Shown here piece by piece: positions 54,137 through 64,000 of a DNA stretch of 64,000 nucleotides (positions are counted from its first letter, which is position 1; every line of letters starts with the position of its first letter). Made by a program: the position numbers and the translations under genes. Source of the stretch: Apoda limacodes. Taxonomy: Eukaryota > Arthropoda > Insecta > Lepidoptera > Limacodidae. The notes beneath the pieces are model-generated. The model was not told the DNA's origin. It made no database searches and saw only the letters and a list, made by a program, of their open reading frames with translations. The stretch lies in the NCBI GenBank assembly GCA_946406115.1, contig OX291545.1, positions 5,332,001 through 5,396,000 of the forward strand, written 5' to 3'.

Positions 54137-55620
54137 TTACCAGTACGGCAGTCAGGTTTTAGGAGAGGTCGTAGTACGTCTACGGCTCTTTTAGATATAG
54201 TGGACAACATCTTATTCGCTCGTGATCAGGATAAGGGGTCTATTTTGGTGCTTCTCGATTTCTCGCGGGCTTTTGATGCAATTAACATTTCCTTGTTGCT
54301 ATCTAAAATGACATATTACGGCTTCAAACCCTCGGCAGTCCAATGGTTTGCCAGCTATCTCAGTAATCGTACTCAGACTGTACAGCTAATGGATGGAAAT
54401 GGCACCCCGTTACAGTCAAAACCTGCAAACGTTCGCAGAGGAAATCCGCAGGGATCTATTTTGGGACCAGTTCTGTTTATTTTGTACACGGCTGATGTTT
54501 CTGACGTGATTAAGCACTGTCAGTATCACATGTACGCAGATGATATACAACTGTACATCTCCTTCCATCCAAATAATGCTACTGATGCCGTAAACAAACT
54601 AAACAGTGATTTGCAGCGTATAAATGCGTGGTCCAATGATAACACCTTAGTGCTTAATGCTAGCAAAACAAAATATATGATCCTTGGATCGAAGCCGCAA
54701 AGGGACAGAATCCTGGCCTTAGCACCTAATGTATCCAAAATGGGTACTCAAACTGTTAAAGTGGAGAAAGCGCGCAATCTTGGGGTCTTGATGACGAGGA
54801 TCTGAATTTTGAAAGTCACATTGTCGAATTATGTCAGAGAGCTTTTTATCGACTTAAAATTCTGTATCGCATACGTGACTGGCTCAGCGTAGATCACCGC
54901 GTTCGGCTCTGTGACTCTTTAATACTTTCTTTGCCTGGGGTACGCAGACGTTGTTTATGGCCCTCGATTGTTAGCGCGCACGGAAAGAATTGTGCAAAGA
55001 GTTCAAAATGCCTGTGCACGGTTCTGCTACAAAATACCTCCAAGGACTCACATCACACCATATTTAAATAGCGGTAACTCCCTTAAGATGACCCTGCATA
55101 GACAGCTATATCTGGCCACATTACTGTTCAGTATTGTTCGCTCGGGTCATCCAGAGTACCTGTATGAGAAACTTGAGTGGCGAGCTGTTTCCAACAAACA
55201 CAGAGCGATTCGATCAATAAGTGCACCCCTCAGTATGCCTCACCACCGTACATCCGCTTTCCGTGGTAGCTTTAGATATGCCGCTACCAAATGTTGGAAT
55301 AACCTGCCACCCCTGCTTAGAAACACTTGTTTATCATTTGGTGTTTTTAAGTTTAGATATAAAACAATGTTATTAAATTACCAAAAGGATATACCTGCTG
55401 GCGGCAGAGTAATTACAACATACCTATAGTCCCTAGCGTATTTGAAATAAATTTTTACCATAACATAAGGCAATATTAGTTAAATATTTTATATAATATA
55501 ATATTAATAATATATAACATGTAAATAAATTAAAATAAAAAAAATGAGTTATTTAAATTAGTAATAAGATAATTTAAACATAAGGCAATAAAAAAAAAAA
55601 AAAAATTTAAACTTATATCA
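54137..55620 (+). mobile_element. LINE RT, 5' truncated (jockey/CR1-like)
   Basis: Starts inside RT fingers (LPVRQSGFRRGRSTSTALLD) and runs through the whole palm and C-terminus to an A-rich 3' end at about 55585-55605. Only two frameshifts, near 54797 and 54935, break it, so it is one of the younger insertions here. 5' truncation and an A-tail are typical of target-primed reverse transcription. Confidence 0.88.
54143..55429 (+). pseudogene. LINE reverse transcriptase, two frameshifts
   Basis: Motif A is GSILVLLDFSRAFDAINISL. Motif B is VRRGNPQGSILGPVLFILYT, with NPQG in place of the usual VPQG. Motif C is CQYHMYADDIQLYISF (YADD intact). Then NAWSNDNTLVLNASKTKYMI. After the first frameshift: FYRLKILYRIRDWLSVDHRV. 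After the second: GPRLLARTERIVQRVQNACA, RFCYKIPPRTHITPYLN and, near the end, HHRTSAFRGSFRYAATKCWN, NLPPLLRN. Stop TAG at 55427. Catalytic residues are all kept. Confidence 0.85.
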
Positions 55621-56150
55621 CTGTAAAAACCTAAATAATATACGTCTATTACGTCTATTACGTCTATTTTACTTAGTACTTGAGAAACTGCGCCGCGAGC
55701 TAAGCCTCGCAATTGGGCTCCGCTGAAAATCATCGCTGTGGCTATTAAGCTGCAGCACATGCTGAGTGGCGTCCATTTTGCACATTGCACTACGACACCC
55801 ATGATACAAAAACTCATATTTAATTGTGATATGTTTATGTGTTCTTGTTTTTATGTGCTTATTTTTTGTTATTTTTCTTTGTGTAATGTGAAATAAATAA
55901 CTGTCTAACTGTCTAATTTACATCACATGTAAAGTAATTAAATTTGAAAATCGAAGTAAGCATTCTTATATAAGCCGTCTTATTTTTGATTACGTTTTAA
56001 TCAGCTCGTTTACTTGTTTATTTGCTTGGTACAAGTTTTGCAATCGATTTTGAACAACCTCTTTATCAGAATTCAAAACTTACGGTTTTTGGAGTACTGA
56101 ACAGATTTTGATGGAACCTGTTGCATTCGACTCAGCAAGTCATTGATAAA
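55621..56150. repeat. spacer with TACGTCTAT x3 microsatellite
   Basis: TACGTCTAT is repeated three times at 55641-55667. The GC-richer segment 55685-55810 could be a decayed interspersed element. No gene seen. Confidence 0.5.
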
Positions 56151-56154
56151 GGTA

Positions 56155-56475
56155 ACAGCTTTGGGAACTTTCCACTGACCTAGAGCTTTGGGTACTTCCT
56201 ACTGACCTAGAGCTTTGGGTACTTCCCACTCCCCACTGACCAAGAGTTACGCTGTGGGTCCTTCCCACTGACCAAGAGTTATGCTTTGGATACTTCCCAC
56301 TCCCCACTGACCAAGAGTTATGCTTTGGGTCCTTCCTACTGACCAAGAGTTATGCTTTGGGTACTTCCCACTCCCCACTGACCAAGAGTTATGCTTTGGG
56401 TACTTCCCATTCCCCACTGACCAAGAGTTATACTTTGGGTACTTCCCACTTCCCACTTCCCACCGACCTAGAGTT
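56155..56475. repeat. minisatellite of 33- and 39-bp units
   Basis: Units built on CTGACCAAGAGTTATGCTTT followed by GGGTACTTCCCACT, with or without an extra CCCCACT, repeat about nine times. The last unit runs into CCGACCTAGAGTTATGAAAT, a motif also present once at 57362 (TTGACCTAGAATTGTGAAAT) and 58636 (TTGACCAGGAATCATGAAAT). The array is therefore an expansion of a segment of an interspersed repeat. Open frames across it are artefacts of the periodicity. Confidence 0.9.
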
Positions 56476-56479
56476 ATGA

Positions 56480-57420
56480 AATTTGGTAAAAAGCAAAGCG
56501 ATTAGAGAAGCGAGTAGAGAAAAATCCAAAAATGTCTACTTATCAAAACAACATGTCATAAAGCGTCTGTCTGTATGTACGTCTCTCTGTCTGTCTGAAA
56601 ATCAAAATCTGCCGAACGGATTTTCATTTGGTTTTCACCAATGGACGGAATGATTTATGAGGGAAGTTGAGGGGGTAATTAATAAAGGTTCAGTCAAGAC
56701 CTATTTTCTCAAAAAAGAGTGAAGGTATCAACTCTGAAATTAATATCAAATATCTAGGTATACAGTCCCTTGGAGCTGTAAAAAAATTTAGCCTTTGAAT
56801 AAACGCAATAAAAAAAAATTGGTTCGGCAGCAAGTACCGTACATGCAAATTCTCTTGAAAAAATTATTTTACAACAAAAAAATTACGTCATATTGGGCCC
56901 GCCATTTTGAATTTTAAAAAACTGAGAAAAAATTTGAAATCAGCACCCTCGAAAACTCTTTACTACACCTCGATATATGAAATTTATGTTGCGTGCAAAA
57001 AAAGGCAGTTTTTTACGGATAAAAAACAAACCGCTGGATCGATTTATTTCAGACTCCTTTCAGATCTAAGTCATGATGTGGGGTATCGATTGATATGTCA
57101 TCAGAGCGATTCGGTCCAGTAGTTATTGAGGAATCGAAAGCCAAAATATGTCTACATACATACATACGTACACACACACACACACACAGACATCACTCTA
57201 AAAATGATTGCAAGTGATTCTCCAAGTCTTGAAACGTAAAGAAAACACAAAATTTTAGATTTCGATTTTCGGACCTATTCCAATAACTTCTCAAGAGAAG
57301 TTAATACAGCCATTTGTGTATTTTGTCACGTACAGATAGATAAAAACCTAGGTATAAGATACTTCCCGTTGACCTAGAATTGTGAAATGCCAGTTTGCAC
57401 GGAATCATCGCCGTTTTTTT
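56480..57420. repeat. interspersed repeat body (lepidopteran type), with (CA)n
   Basis: Non-coding repeat text such as CCGAACGGATTTTCATTTGG and TTTTCACCAATGGACGG, common in moth genomes, with a (CA)n run at 57167-57188. It ends near 57390 after GACCTAGAATTGTGAAATGCC. The frame at 56907-57122 is not supported by any motif. Confidence 0.55.
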
Positions 57421-57624
57421 TTTTCATTGCTATTCATACGTGTTTAAGAAAGTACATAATTAAATTATTCAATTAATAATAGTAGTGGTTTGACAAAGAG
57501 TAACAATTGGATGCTGGCAATAAACAGTATAGCAATTAGTTTGTAAAGCAAATAGTTGTTAATTCTCTTCACTGTTCAAAAATGTTCCTAGAAAACCATT
57601 TGAATAAAAAAACTTTTGACTTTC

Positions 57625-58290
57625 CTATTGTTTCAACATCACAAAGGTTGTGGGGCGGGCCGCTTTGCGAATTGAACCGGTAAATAATTTTGGTAACGGT
57701 AGTCCATTCTGCAGAGCGTGCTCGTCTCCTTGCAGCTTCAAAATGGGATTCAGGGCTTTGGTTACAGGCTCCTTCATCTGCAAACACAGGCACCCTGAAG
57801 TATATAAATCCACATTTCGTCTTGCAACTTGCTTACGTGTAGGAACGGTCACTAATATACACCATCGTTGTCAATGCGACGATATGATAGATCCCGTGGT
57901 CACCATGGCTTATCATGTGTTCGGTGCAAGTCGAATGCTTCGCCACAGCAGCCTCAATGACATTATCCGTTGAGTTCTAGTGAGCATCAACACTTCTGCC
58001 ATTTAAGAGCCTGTTGGTATATTTAGAGATGATGGTAAGAAGCCCGATGGCATGAGTCTTGTACCTTGGAAGATGGGTCGAACATTAGTTTGGGAAGCCA
58101 TGCGCGTCAATACCTAAGGGCCATGGTCGCCATGAAATCATCTTTGTTTAAAGAAATTTCCAAACGTTTGGTTGATGTGTCTCATCACAGAAGCGCTGGC
58201 AGTTATTTCGCTCAAAGAATTTCCATTACAATCCAAGGAGGAAATGCTGCCAGCCTTTTAGGTACACTGCCCCATCAGGACAACTTAGAT
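57625..58290 (+). pseudogene. second YLDD/endonuclease-class element, C-terminal remnant
   Basis: In broken frames the plus strand matches 20124-21224 in order: ERARLLAASKWDSGLWLQAP, LRVGTVTNIHHRCQCDD, then a SRMLRHSSLNDIIR stretch, [20 protein letters not shown] and VWEAMRVNT, and finally AGSYFAQRISITIQGGNAAS. The PD of KPDG is kept, but the following catalytic Asp of the WD position is Glu-Ala (WEA). Differences at most positions mark it as another lineage of the same class, not a local duplicate. Confidence 0.8.
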
Positions 58291-58387
58291 CAGGTTTTGC
58301 ATTTATTATTTTTATTTTGGTTAAGTACTAGATTTTTATTTAATTTTAAACTATTTCCAAAGTTTGTAACTTACCTAGTTAATTTTT

Positions 58388-58915
58388 AGGGTTCCGTACT
58401 TCAAAAAATCAAGCTCTGAAATACGGCCATTTTTGTCGCATATTATGGCATTCACAAATAAATCAAAACTACTTGAAATTCATATCAAATATCTACTCAA
58501 ATATCAAATGTCTATTGCCAATTAAAGTTTTAATAAAATAAGCTTCTAAGTCAATGCAATAAAAAAATATGCCGAAAATAAGGTTATTTTTGTCGCATAT
58601 TGTAACAAATAAATCAAAACCTATGGGGTACTTCCTGTTGACCAGGAATCATGAAATTTGGAAAAAATCAATGCACAAATAGGGGAAAAAAATCTGGAAA
58701 CCGTAAATTAATTGTAACATTTTTTTAACAATTTTTTTTTTTTTGCGATTATAAACTTATTTGCGGTTGGTAAACTAACCGCGATCTATGTCGATGTATT
58801 CGGACAACAGTTGTACAACGGCAAAGTTAGGTTTGTCCCTCAATACAGTTTACCTTTTACGGAGCCCTCGGTGACCGAATCCGACTCGCCCTGCACTGAT
58901 TTTTATTTATTGACA
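58388..58915. repeat. GGGTTCCG-type repeat variant
   Basis: Starts TTTTAGGGTTCCGTACTTC and ends TTACGGAGCCCTCGGTGACC followed by ATCCGACTCGCCCTGCACTG, a variant of the family at 15785 and 25313. It includes a copy of the GACCAGGAATCATGAAATTT motif related to the minisatellite at 56155. Confidence 0.6.
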
Positions 58916-59410
58916 ACTCTATTGACAAGAATTTATATATAAATAAATATAAAGAGGTTCCAAAACTTTAACCTAAATACCAAAAACTCACGCTCTTACG
59001 AGTATGGAACAAGAAAATATTGTCATCTGCAATTGATATGTACAAGATATTCAGTATTTATCGTCTAATACAAAAACAACTCAAACTTTATACATTTTTC
59101 ATCACACTTACTCGTAAACAGAGTTATTACGTGCAGCAGGATATTAATAACTCCCACGGGTTCTTTCTTTGTAATTTATTTTTCTCTAAGCAAAGCGTTC
59201 ATAGAACCCATGGGCGGTAATGACGCGCAGCGATTCAAAAAATCCTCAAGTAAAGATTTTAGGTGAATTTCAAGTAAAGCCACAGAAATGACCAACGACC
59301 TCTATGTCCTGGTCCCCAGTGACCTTTTTAGGCATCATAGTCGTGATTAGTGACCCCAAAAACCACCGAGTACCAAATTTGGGCCTATTTTATTTATTAA
59401 TAATCGCATA
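58916..59410. other. no recognisable feature
   Basis: AT-rich spacer; nothing identified. Confidence 0.35.
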
Positions 59411-59414
59411 ATTA

Positions 59415-59665
59415 ATAACGGTCTGCTCTGTGTCTCAGTGGGTAATTATCCGACTGCTGAATCGAGAGGCGTGAATTTAATTCCCGCACAAGACAAACAT
59501 TTATTATTTGTGTTTGTCTAGAGCCCGGGTGTTTTCTATGTATAAAATGTATGTATTTACAAAAAAAAAGAATATCATATGTAATTTTATCCGTTGTCCG
59601 GTATCCATAGCACAAGCTTCCTTAGTTTTAGGACCAGACGGCTCTGTGTTATTATTATTAGTAAT
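59415..59665 (+). mobile_element. tRNA-derived SINE
   Basis: TGTGTCTCAGTGGGTAATTA resembles a pol III A box in a tRNA-like head, and GTGAATTTAATTCCCGCAC sits where a B box (GGTTCGATTCC) is expected but has drifted. The body GTTTGTCTAGAGCCCGGGTG and TTTTCTATGTATAAAATGTA match the usual body and tail of lepidopteran SINEs. The 3' part CCGTTGTCCGGTATCCATAG extends to about 59640. No protein is made. The boundaries are approximate. Confidence 0.7.
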
Positions 59666-61160
59666 TAAAAGTGCATTTTCTGAAATGCACATGATTGAAG
59701 AACGGTAACGATTAAAAAATGGTAGCTAACTTTATAAATGACCTTCTCATTCGAATGCTTCATCAACATCCGTCCCAAACCGGAAGTTTAAGCCTTTATT
59801 TGTGCTTCCTTACTGCGCTTATGCACCCACATCCATGTCCTGAAAAAATATTTCTTACTTTATAGTATATTTATAACAACGTGTTAAAAGAAAAAGAAAA
59901 GAAAAAAGAAATTTCTTTTCTTTATATTAAAAAGATATTTTTTATTCTTCTAGCTTAATTGTCATGGAAAATACTTGTTTTGCCTATTCTCTTTATGTGC
60001 TGTTGGTCCGTATTTAATTTTTATAAACCAAAGATCATTGTAGTGAACAATGAAAAATGAACTTTGCTGTGATTGGTGAGTATACTATATAAAATGTTTT
60101 TTTTTTTTTGCTTCTTATAATCCTTATAAATTGGTATAAAACTGCTTAAGTTGCACCATAACCTAATAAATTGGTGTCATTTAAAAATAATCGCACTAGG
60201 GCGACAATTTTGTTTCATCTCACTGGCTCGGTTTATCGTTTCAAATCTGACTAAAGCTGCGTGGAAAAACCTACTTTATCCGCTAGCGTGAAAAAGGTTT
60301 TTTTTTAAATTCTACACTAAAAACTTAATAAAACCGTCTGAAATGCGGTTCGTACTTACTACATTAGAGATCCGTTAATAATACTTTAGTTTCATTTTTG
60401 ATACTATTGCATTAAAGATAATGTTTTGTTTATTTTTATTTAATAGATAATTTATTGTAGTTTGTAAAATAATTAAATACAACAAGAATAAATAAGTTTT
60501 AAATATAATTTTTGTTCTCAGAATTTTAAAATTGGCATGGTGCAAATTCGGAACGCACTTAATAATACTTAATAAGAAAAGAAACATTCATTTGAAATTA
60601 CGTAGTAGGTACATCATTTTGGTTGTTTTTACTTTAACCATATTACTTAACTAATCAGATACATGTTTTATTCCCCTTGAAATTGATTGCTAAACATAAA
60701 GACAAGTACAGACAGGTAAAAAGGTTTTGATGGCATCCGACGTTAAGGCAAAGAAACTGTAGCTAAATGTTCCGTCAGTGTATCTGCTTTAGAGACAGTG
60801 TGAATCGAGTTCAAGGGGAATAAAAGATGTAGCTGAATGTTCTGTTAATGAGTCTGCTTAAGGTACCTTGTTTTTTTAATTTTTAGTGGATTTGAAGTCG
60901 GTTTATGTTTTTGTTAAAAAATGATTTATTTTTGAATTTTTAGTTGCCCTATTTAACAGATTACATTTTTTTACTTGGTCAATATTAAAGAAAAATTATT
61001 TTTCTTCGAAACCATATATAAGTCAAGAGGACGAATGATAAGAGAGAAAGGATAGGAAACTACAGGGGTTCGGTTTTTACTACATATCTACGGATTCCTA
61101 AAAACAAATGATTGAAAATACATGAAGAAACTATAAGCGTTCAAATTACTTTTAAACATT
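59666..61160. other. no recognisable gene
   Basis: AT-rich. AATGTTCCGTCAGTGTATCTGC (from about 60767) and AATGTTCTGTTAATGAGTCTGC (from about 60837) form a diverged direct repeat about 70 bp apart. No coding motif. Confidence 0.4.
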
Positions 61161-61164
61161 AGTC

Positions 61165-61360
61165 TGAGGAATTGTTCGAAATGATGCCCACGGCTACTTT
61201 CTACCATCGCACCAATCGCCATCGGCAGGGAATTCATTCTCACACTTTAAAACCGAAATGGTCGCGTGCAGTGCGGTTTCAGAGAAACTTCCTCCCGCAA
61301 ACGCTTGAGTTGTTTAAGGACCGTGTGCTTGATTGCCACCTTAGTGGTATAAAAAAAAAA
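61165..61360 (+). mobile_element. LINE 3' end with internal deletion
   Basis: LFEMMPTATFYHRTNRHRQG, KPKWSRAVRFQRNFLPQTLE and LFKDRV join directly to the 3' box GCCACCTTAGTGGTATAAAA at 61334 with an A-run to 61360. Relative to the copy at 16735, the KGRQRASDTSG end and UTR start are deleted. Same LINE family as 3043 and 11748. Confidence 0.82.
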
Positions 61361-62421
61361 AGTCTACGTAGCTATATAACATACCTGCCGCTTAAGAACC
61401 GACGAACAGATATGAAGAAACCATAAAATGGCTAACGTTTTTACCATAAAATTTACAAGTGGAAGAACGGATGGACATGACAAAATCTGTTCTACCATGT
61501 GACTACGGATCCCTTATATTTGACCAACAGATAGACGCACAAATATGATGAAGCTATAGATTAACTAAATAACATAGGGTTTTAACTATGGAACCCTAAA
61601 AATTAAAACCTCAAAATCAGCTTTGTCTTACAATGTCAAATGCATAAAATGTCAAAATGGTCGTCGAATTTGTTAGGGAAAGAGCTAAAACTGTCTTAAG
61701 CCAACTTTCATAAGGTTGAACTTCGCACGTTACGTTTTATGACGCTTACGCGTAGAGCGCTTACGTTTTTGGCTGTTTTTTTCAAAATCTAGCCTTTATA
61801 TATAAATTTTTAGCTACTTCTTTTAATAGGAAACTTTACCTAATTAATTAATTATTGGGTTACCCGATAAATTATTGAGATCTAAAACAAGTATACTTAA
61901 CTTTCAGCCCTTTTTTGTGATTTTTTTTTAATTCTGTTAGATTTTTCATTTTAATTAGTTATTATCCTATCCTTTGTATTTTTCTGTAATTTGTAGTATG
62001 TATTTTTAAAGAAAAAAAATTAGGATATTAGGGTACCTACATCCTCGTCGTAAGTATATAAAACCCCTCGCACTACGCAAAAACATCCGCAGATCGCCGC
62101 CATAGTGCTTAAAACGCGGTGTAGAAATGTTGTCACTAAGCGTTTTACAGATGAACGGTTTTTCTTATATAATCCCTATTAAGGCTAGGGTATAGGCTAG
62201 ACCGCGAAAATACGCAGTTTTTGTGCAAATTTTGTGGCTAAACTATAGCATCTAAAGCATTGAAAACAATATATGTTATAAAACTTGCTTTTGTCTTTAT
62301 TACCTTACTTATTGATTTTCATTTATTGTATTTAATGTAATAAAAATCTAGAAGCGACCGTTGTTTCAACACTTGTGCAAATTTTTAAAGAGTGTTTTGC
62401 ATTTGCTTGTAATAAAAGTTG
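61361..62421. other. no recognisable gene
   Basis: AT-rich. Repeat-like text ending GGTTTTAACTATGGAACCC near 61595 suggests a decayed GGGTTCCG-family piece interrupted by the LINE at 61165. Nothing else identified. Confidence 0.35.
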
Positions 62422-62688
62422 GTTAAATAATTAGAATAGCTTGTTATCTAGTGCATAGACTCTAAGTTGTAGCGAAAAGTCAAAAAATGTGACTACAAAA
62501 CGGTAATAACGTTAAATTCCATAAAAAAAAAGTTTCAAGGCGTCATTACGGTATAAATTACGTAAGAAGTATATAACATATATATCTCATAGTAATGTAT
62601 ATGACATTATCTAATGATTTATAGTACATTTACATACACAACGTTAGAATTACAGAAATTAGATTTCTGGCCTATATCGCCCTCTTAA
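62422..62688 (+). repeat. direct repeat, partner at 14622-14892
   Basis: Second copy of the ~270-bp repeat, same orientation, about 48 kb away, with scattered substitutions (for example AGTGCATAGACTC against AGTGCATTGACTC). Confidence 0.85.
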
Positions 62689-63109
62689 ATACTGTACACG
62701 GAGAAAAAAAATATTGTTCGAATTAAAACACTGTTTATTAAAATTCGTTAATACTAAATTTTATTAATTTAAAACATAACAACAAAATAGTTTAAATCAT
62801 TTCCGTAATTAATAATTTGTACTTCGGATTACAGAATTTTACAAATCCTATAAAACTTTTCTCGAATTTATGAGTAGGGTAATTAATATCAACAAATAAA
62901 GCTTACCAAAGATTACAAAAAGTATTATTAAAGTGTCATAACAGTAAAGGCCAATTAACGTTAACAAACACCTTTCTAAGAATTGGTGAAGTTTACTAAT
63001 AACAAACATCATATCGTACTGTTACGAATTAAGGTTGACGTCACGCGTCTTACATCGCGATATCGAAGTTTTTTCGATAGTTCGGATGTATACCGACATA
63101 CCGAAATAC
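62689..63109. other. no recognisable feature
   Basis: AT-rich spacer up to the 5' truncation point of the jockey copy. Confidence 0.35.
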
Positions 63110-64000
63110 AAGTTCCCCGCATTCGATGACGACGAAAAAGCGGATTGCCTAGCGTCTAGCCTCCAAGCCCAATGTGCCTTAAGCACACAGCCGTTCGATC
63201 CCGACCACGTGCGCGAGGTAGACGGCGAAGTGGAGCGCAGAACTTCTCTGCCTCCACAAGACCCCCTGTCCCCTGTCACTGTCGACGAAGTCATACAGGT
63301 CATCAAAGACCTACGCCCCCGTAAAGTCTCCGGTGCGGACGGTATCTCTAAGGATATCCTAAAGCGCTTCACTCCTCCCCTTCTCTGCCTCCTAGTAGCG
63401 ATCTTTAACGCTGCTATCGAACATTGCATCTTTCCTTCTCAATGGAAAGAAGCAATTGTTATAGGCATCCATAAGCCAGGCAAAGCTCGTACCGAGCCAT
63501 CCTCCTATCGCCCTATAAGTTTACTAAAGGCCCTTGGTAAACTCTACGAACGCCTCCTCCTCGCTCGCCTATGGAACGCTATAGTCTCCAGAGGCATTTG
63601 AATAGACGAGCAGTTCGGCTTCCGTGCCAAACACTCATGCGTCCATCAAGTCCTCCGCATCACGGAACATTATCTCACTGGCTTCCAACCAGTATTAGGT
63701 AAGGCCCGCCACACGGGCGCTGTCTTCTTCGATGTAGCGAAAGCTTTCGACAAAGTCTGGCACAACGGTTTAATTTTTAAACTGTACAACTTTCAGTTGC
63801 CAGATCGTCTCGTGCTCATCATACGAGACTATTTGTCGAATCGTAGCTTTCGCTACAAAGTTGAAGGCACTCTCACTTCCCCCCGTCCCATAGAAGCAGG
63901 AGTCCCGCAAGGGTCCGTGCTCGCCCCCATCTTGTACCTTCTGTACACCAACGACATCCCTAAAACGATAGGTACCCAACTAGCCCTCTTTGCGGACGAT
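63110..64000 (+). mobile_element. jockey-type LINE RT, 5' truncated, runs off the window
   Basis: Best-preserved jockey copy. Homology to the split element starts at FPAFDDDEKADCLASSLQAQ, inside the linker before the RT, so the element was truncated there on insertion. It is markedly GC-richer than its flanks. The window stops at the RT active site. Confidence 0.9.
63110..64000 (+). pseudogene. jockey ORF2 reverse transcriptase, one nonsense codon, partial
   Basis: The frame reads LSPVTVDEVIQVIKDLRPRK, VSGADGISKDILKRF, FPSQWKEAIVIGIHKPGKAR, SSYRPISLLKALGKLYERLL, then RGI and TGA at 63599-63601, where IDEQFGFRAKHS follows in the same frame. After the stop: TGAVFFDVAKAFDKVWHNGL (motif A), RPIEAGVPQGSVLAPILYLL (motif B), and LALFADD (motif C) as the last codons of the window. 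A single nonsense change in about 295 codons indicates a fairly recent insertion. The rest lies beyond 64000. Confidence 0.88.

Noticed and set aside
56140..56505. Repetitive open frames with SWSVGSGKYPKHN-type periodicity, as for a repeat protein
   Set aside because: They follow only from unit lengths divisible by three in a non-coding minisatellite, and frames on both strands are equally open.
59415..59490. tRNA gene
   Set aside because: Only the A-box part is passable. The B box has drifted and the downstream body is that of a SINE, so it is not a functional tRNA gene.

Overview
The window is animal nuclear DNA, almost certainly from a moth or butterfly (Lepidoptera). It is AT-rich and made mostly of layered, decayed transposable elements. 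The lepidopteran call rests on recognised repeat types: LINE 3' ends closing with GCCACCTTAGTGGTATAAAA, the GGCCAAGTGCGAGTCGG / GGGTTCCGTAC repeat, a tRNA-derived SINE, and jockey-, BEL/Pao- and gypsy-type coding remnants. No intact host gene, rRNA, functional tRNA or CRISPR array was found. Family names come from reading motifs by eye, so clade labels are tentative.

Region by region. 1-4.5 kb: mostly featureless, with a LINE 3' end near 3 kb. 4.5-8.75 kb: a very large, nearly identical inverted repeat (arms about 1.77 kb, loop about 0.73 kb). Each arm carries the start of a gypsy-like LTR element (LTR end, primer-binding-like site, gag, zinc knuckle, protease), and both arms contain the same small LINE insertion. 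8.75-9.6 kb: a truncated mariner-type DD41D transposase abuts the right arm. 11.7-19.4 kb: LINE 3' ends on both strands, a BEL/Pao integrase remnant, microsatellites and a 59-bp tandem array. 20.1-22 kb: a minus-strand retroelement with a YLDD reverse transcriptase and an open 366-codon C-terminal part that looks like a restriction-like endonuclease. 22.2-25 kb: a long plus-strand LINE. 25.3-30.5 kb: GGGTTCCG repeats, one nested inside another, a small MITE, and 3.6 kb with nothing recognisable.

31.2-33.5 kb: a 47-bp satellite, duplicated as a higher-order unit together with the end of a Harbinger-like element. 35.1-42.9 kb: a long minus-strand LINE, then a plus-strand jockey element split by a minus-strand LINE insertion, then another LINE fragment. 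43.9-50.5 kb: a mosaic of LINE pieces, one again split by a jockey fragment. 50.5-53.4 kb: a decayed gypsy pol (protease, RT, RNase H, integrase). 54.1-55.6 kb: LINE RT. 56.1-58.9 kb: a minisatellite, a second remnant of the YLDD/endonuclease class, and interspersed repeats. 59.4 kb: a SINE. 63.1-64 kb: a well-preserved jockey RT that runs off the window.

Nothing here forms a pathway. What is informative is the order of insertions, the inactivating changes at catalytic residues, and the 4.27-kb palindrome. If transcribed through, the palindrome would give a long hairpin RNA matching a retrotransposon gag and could act as a source of small interfering RNA.
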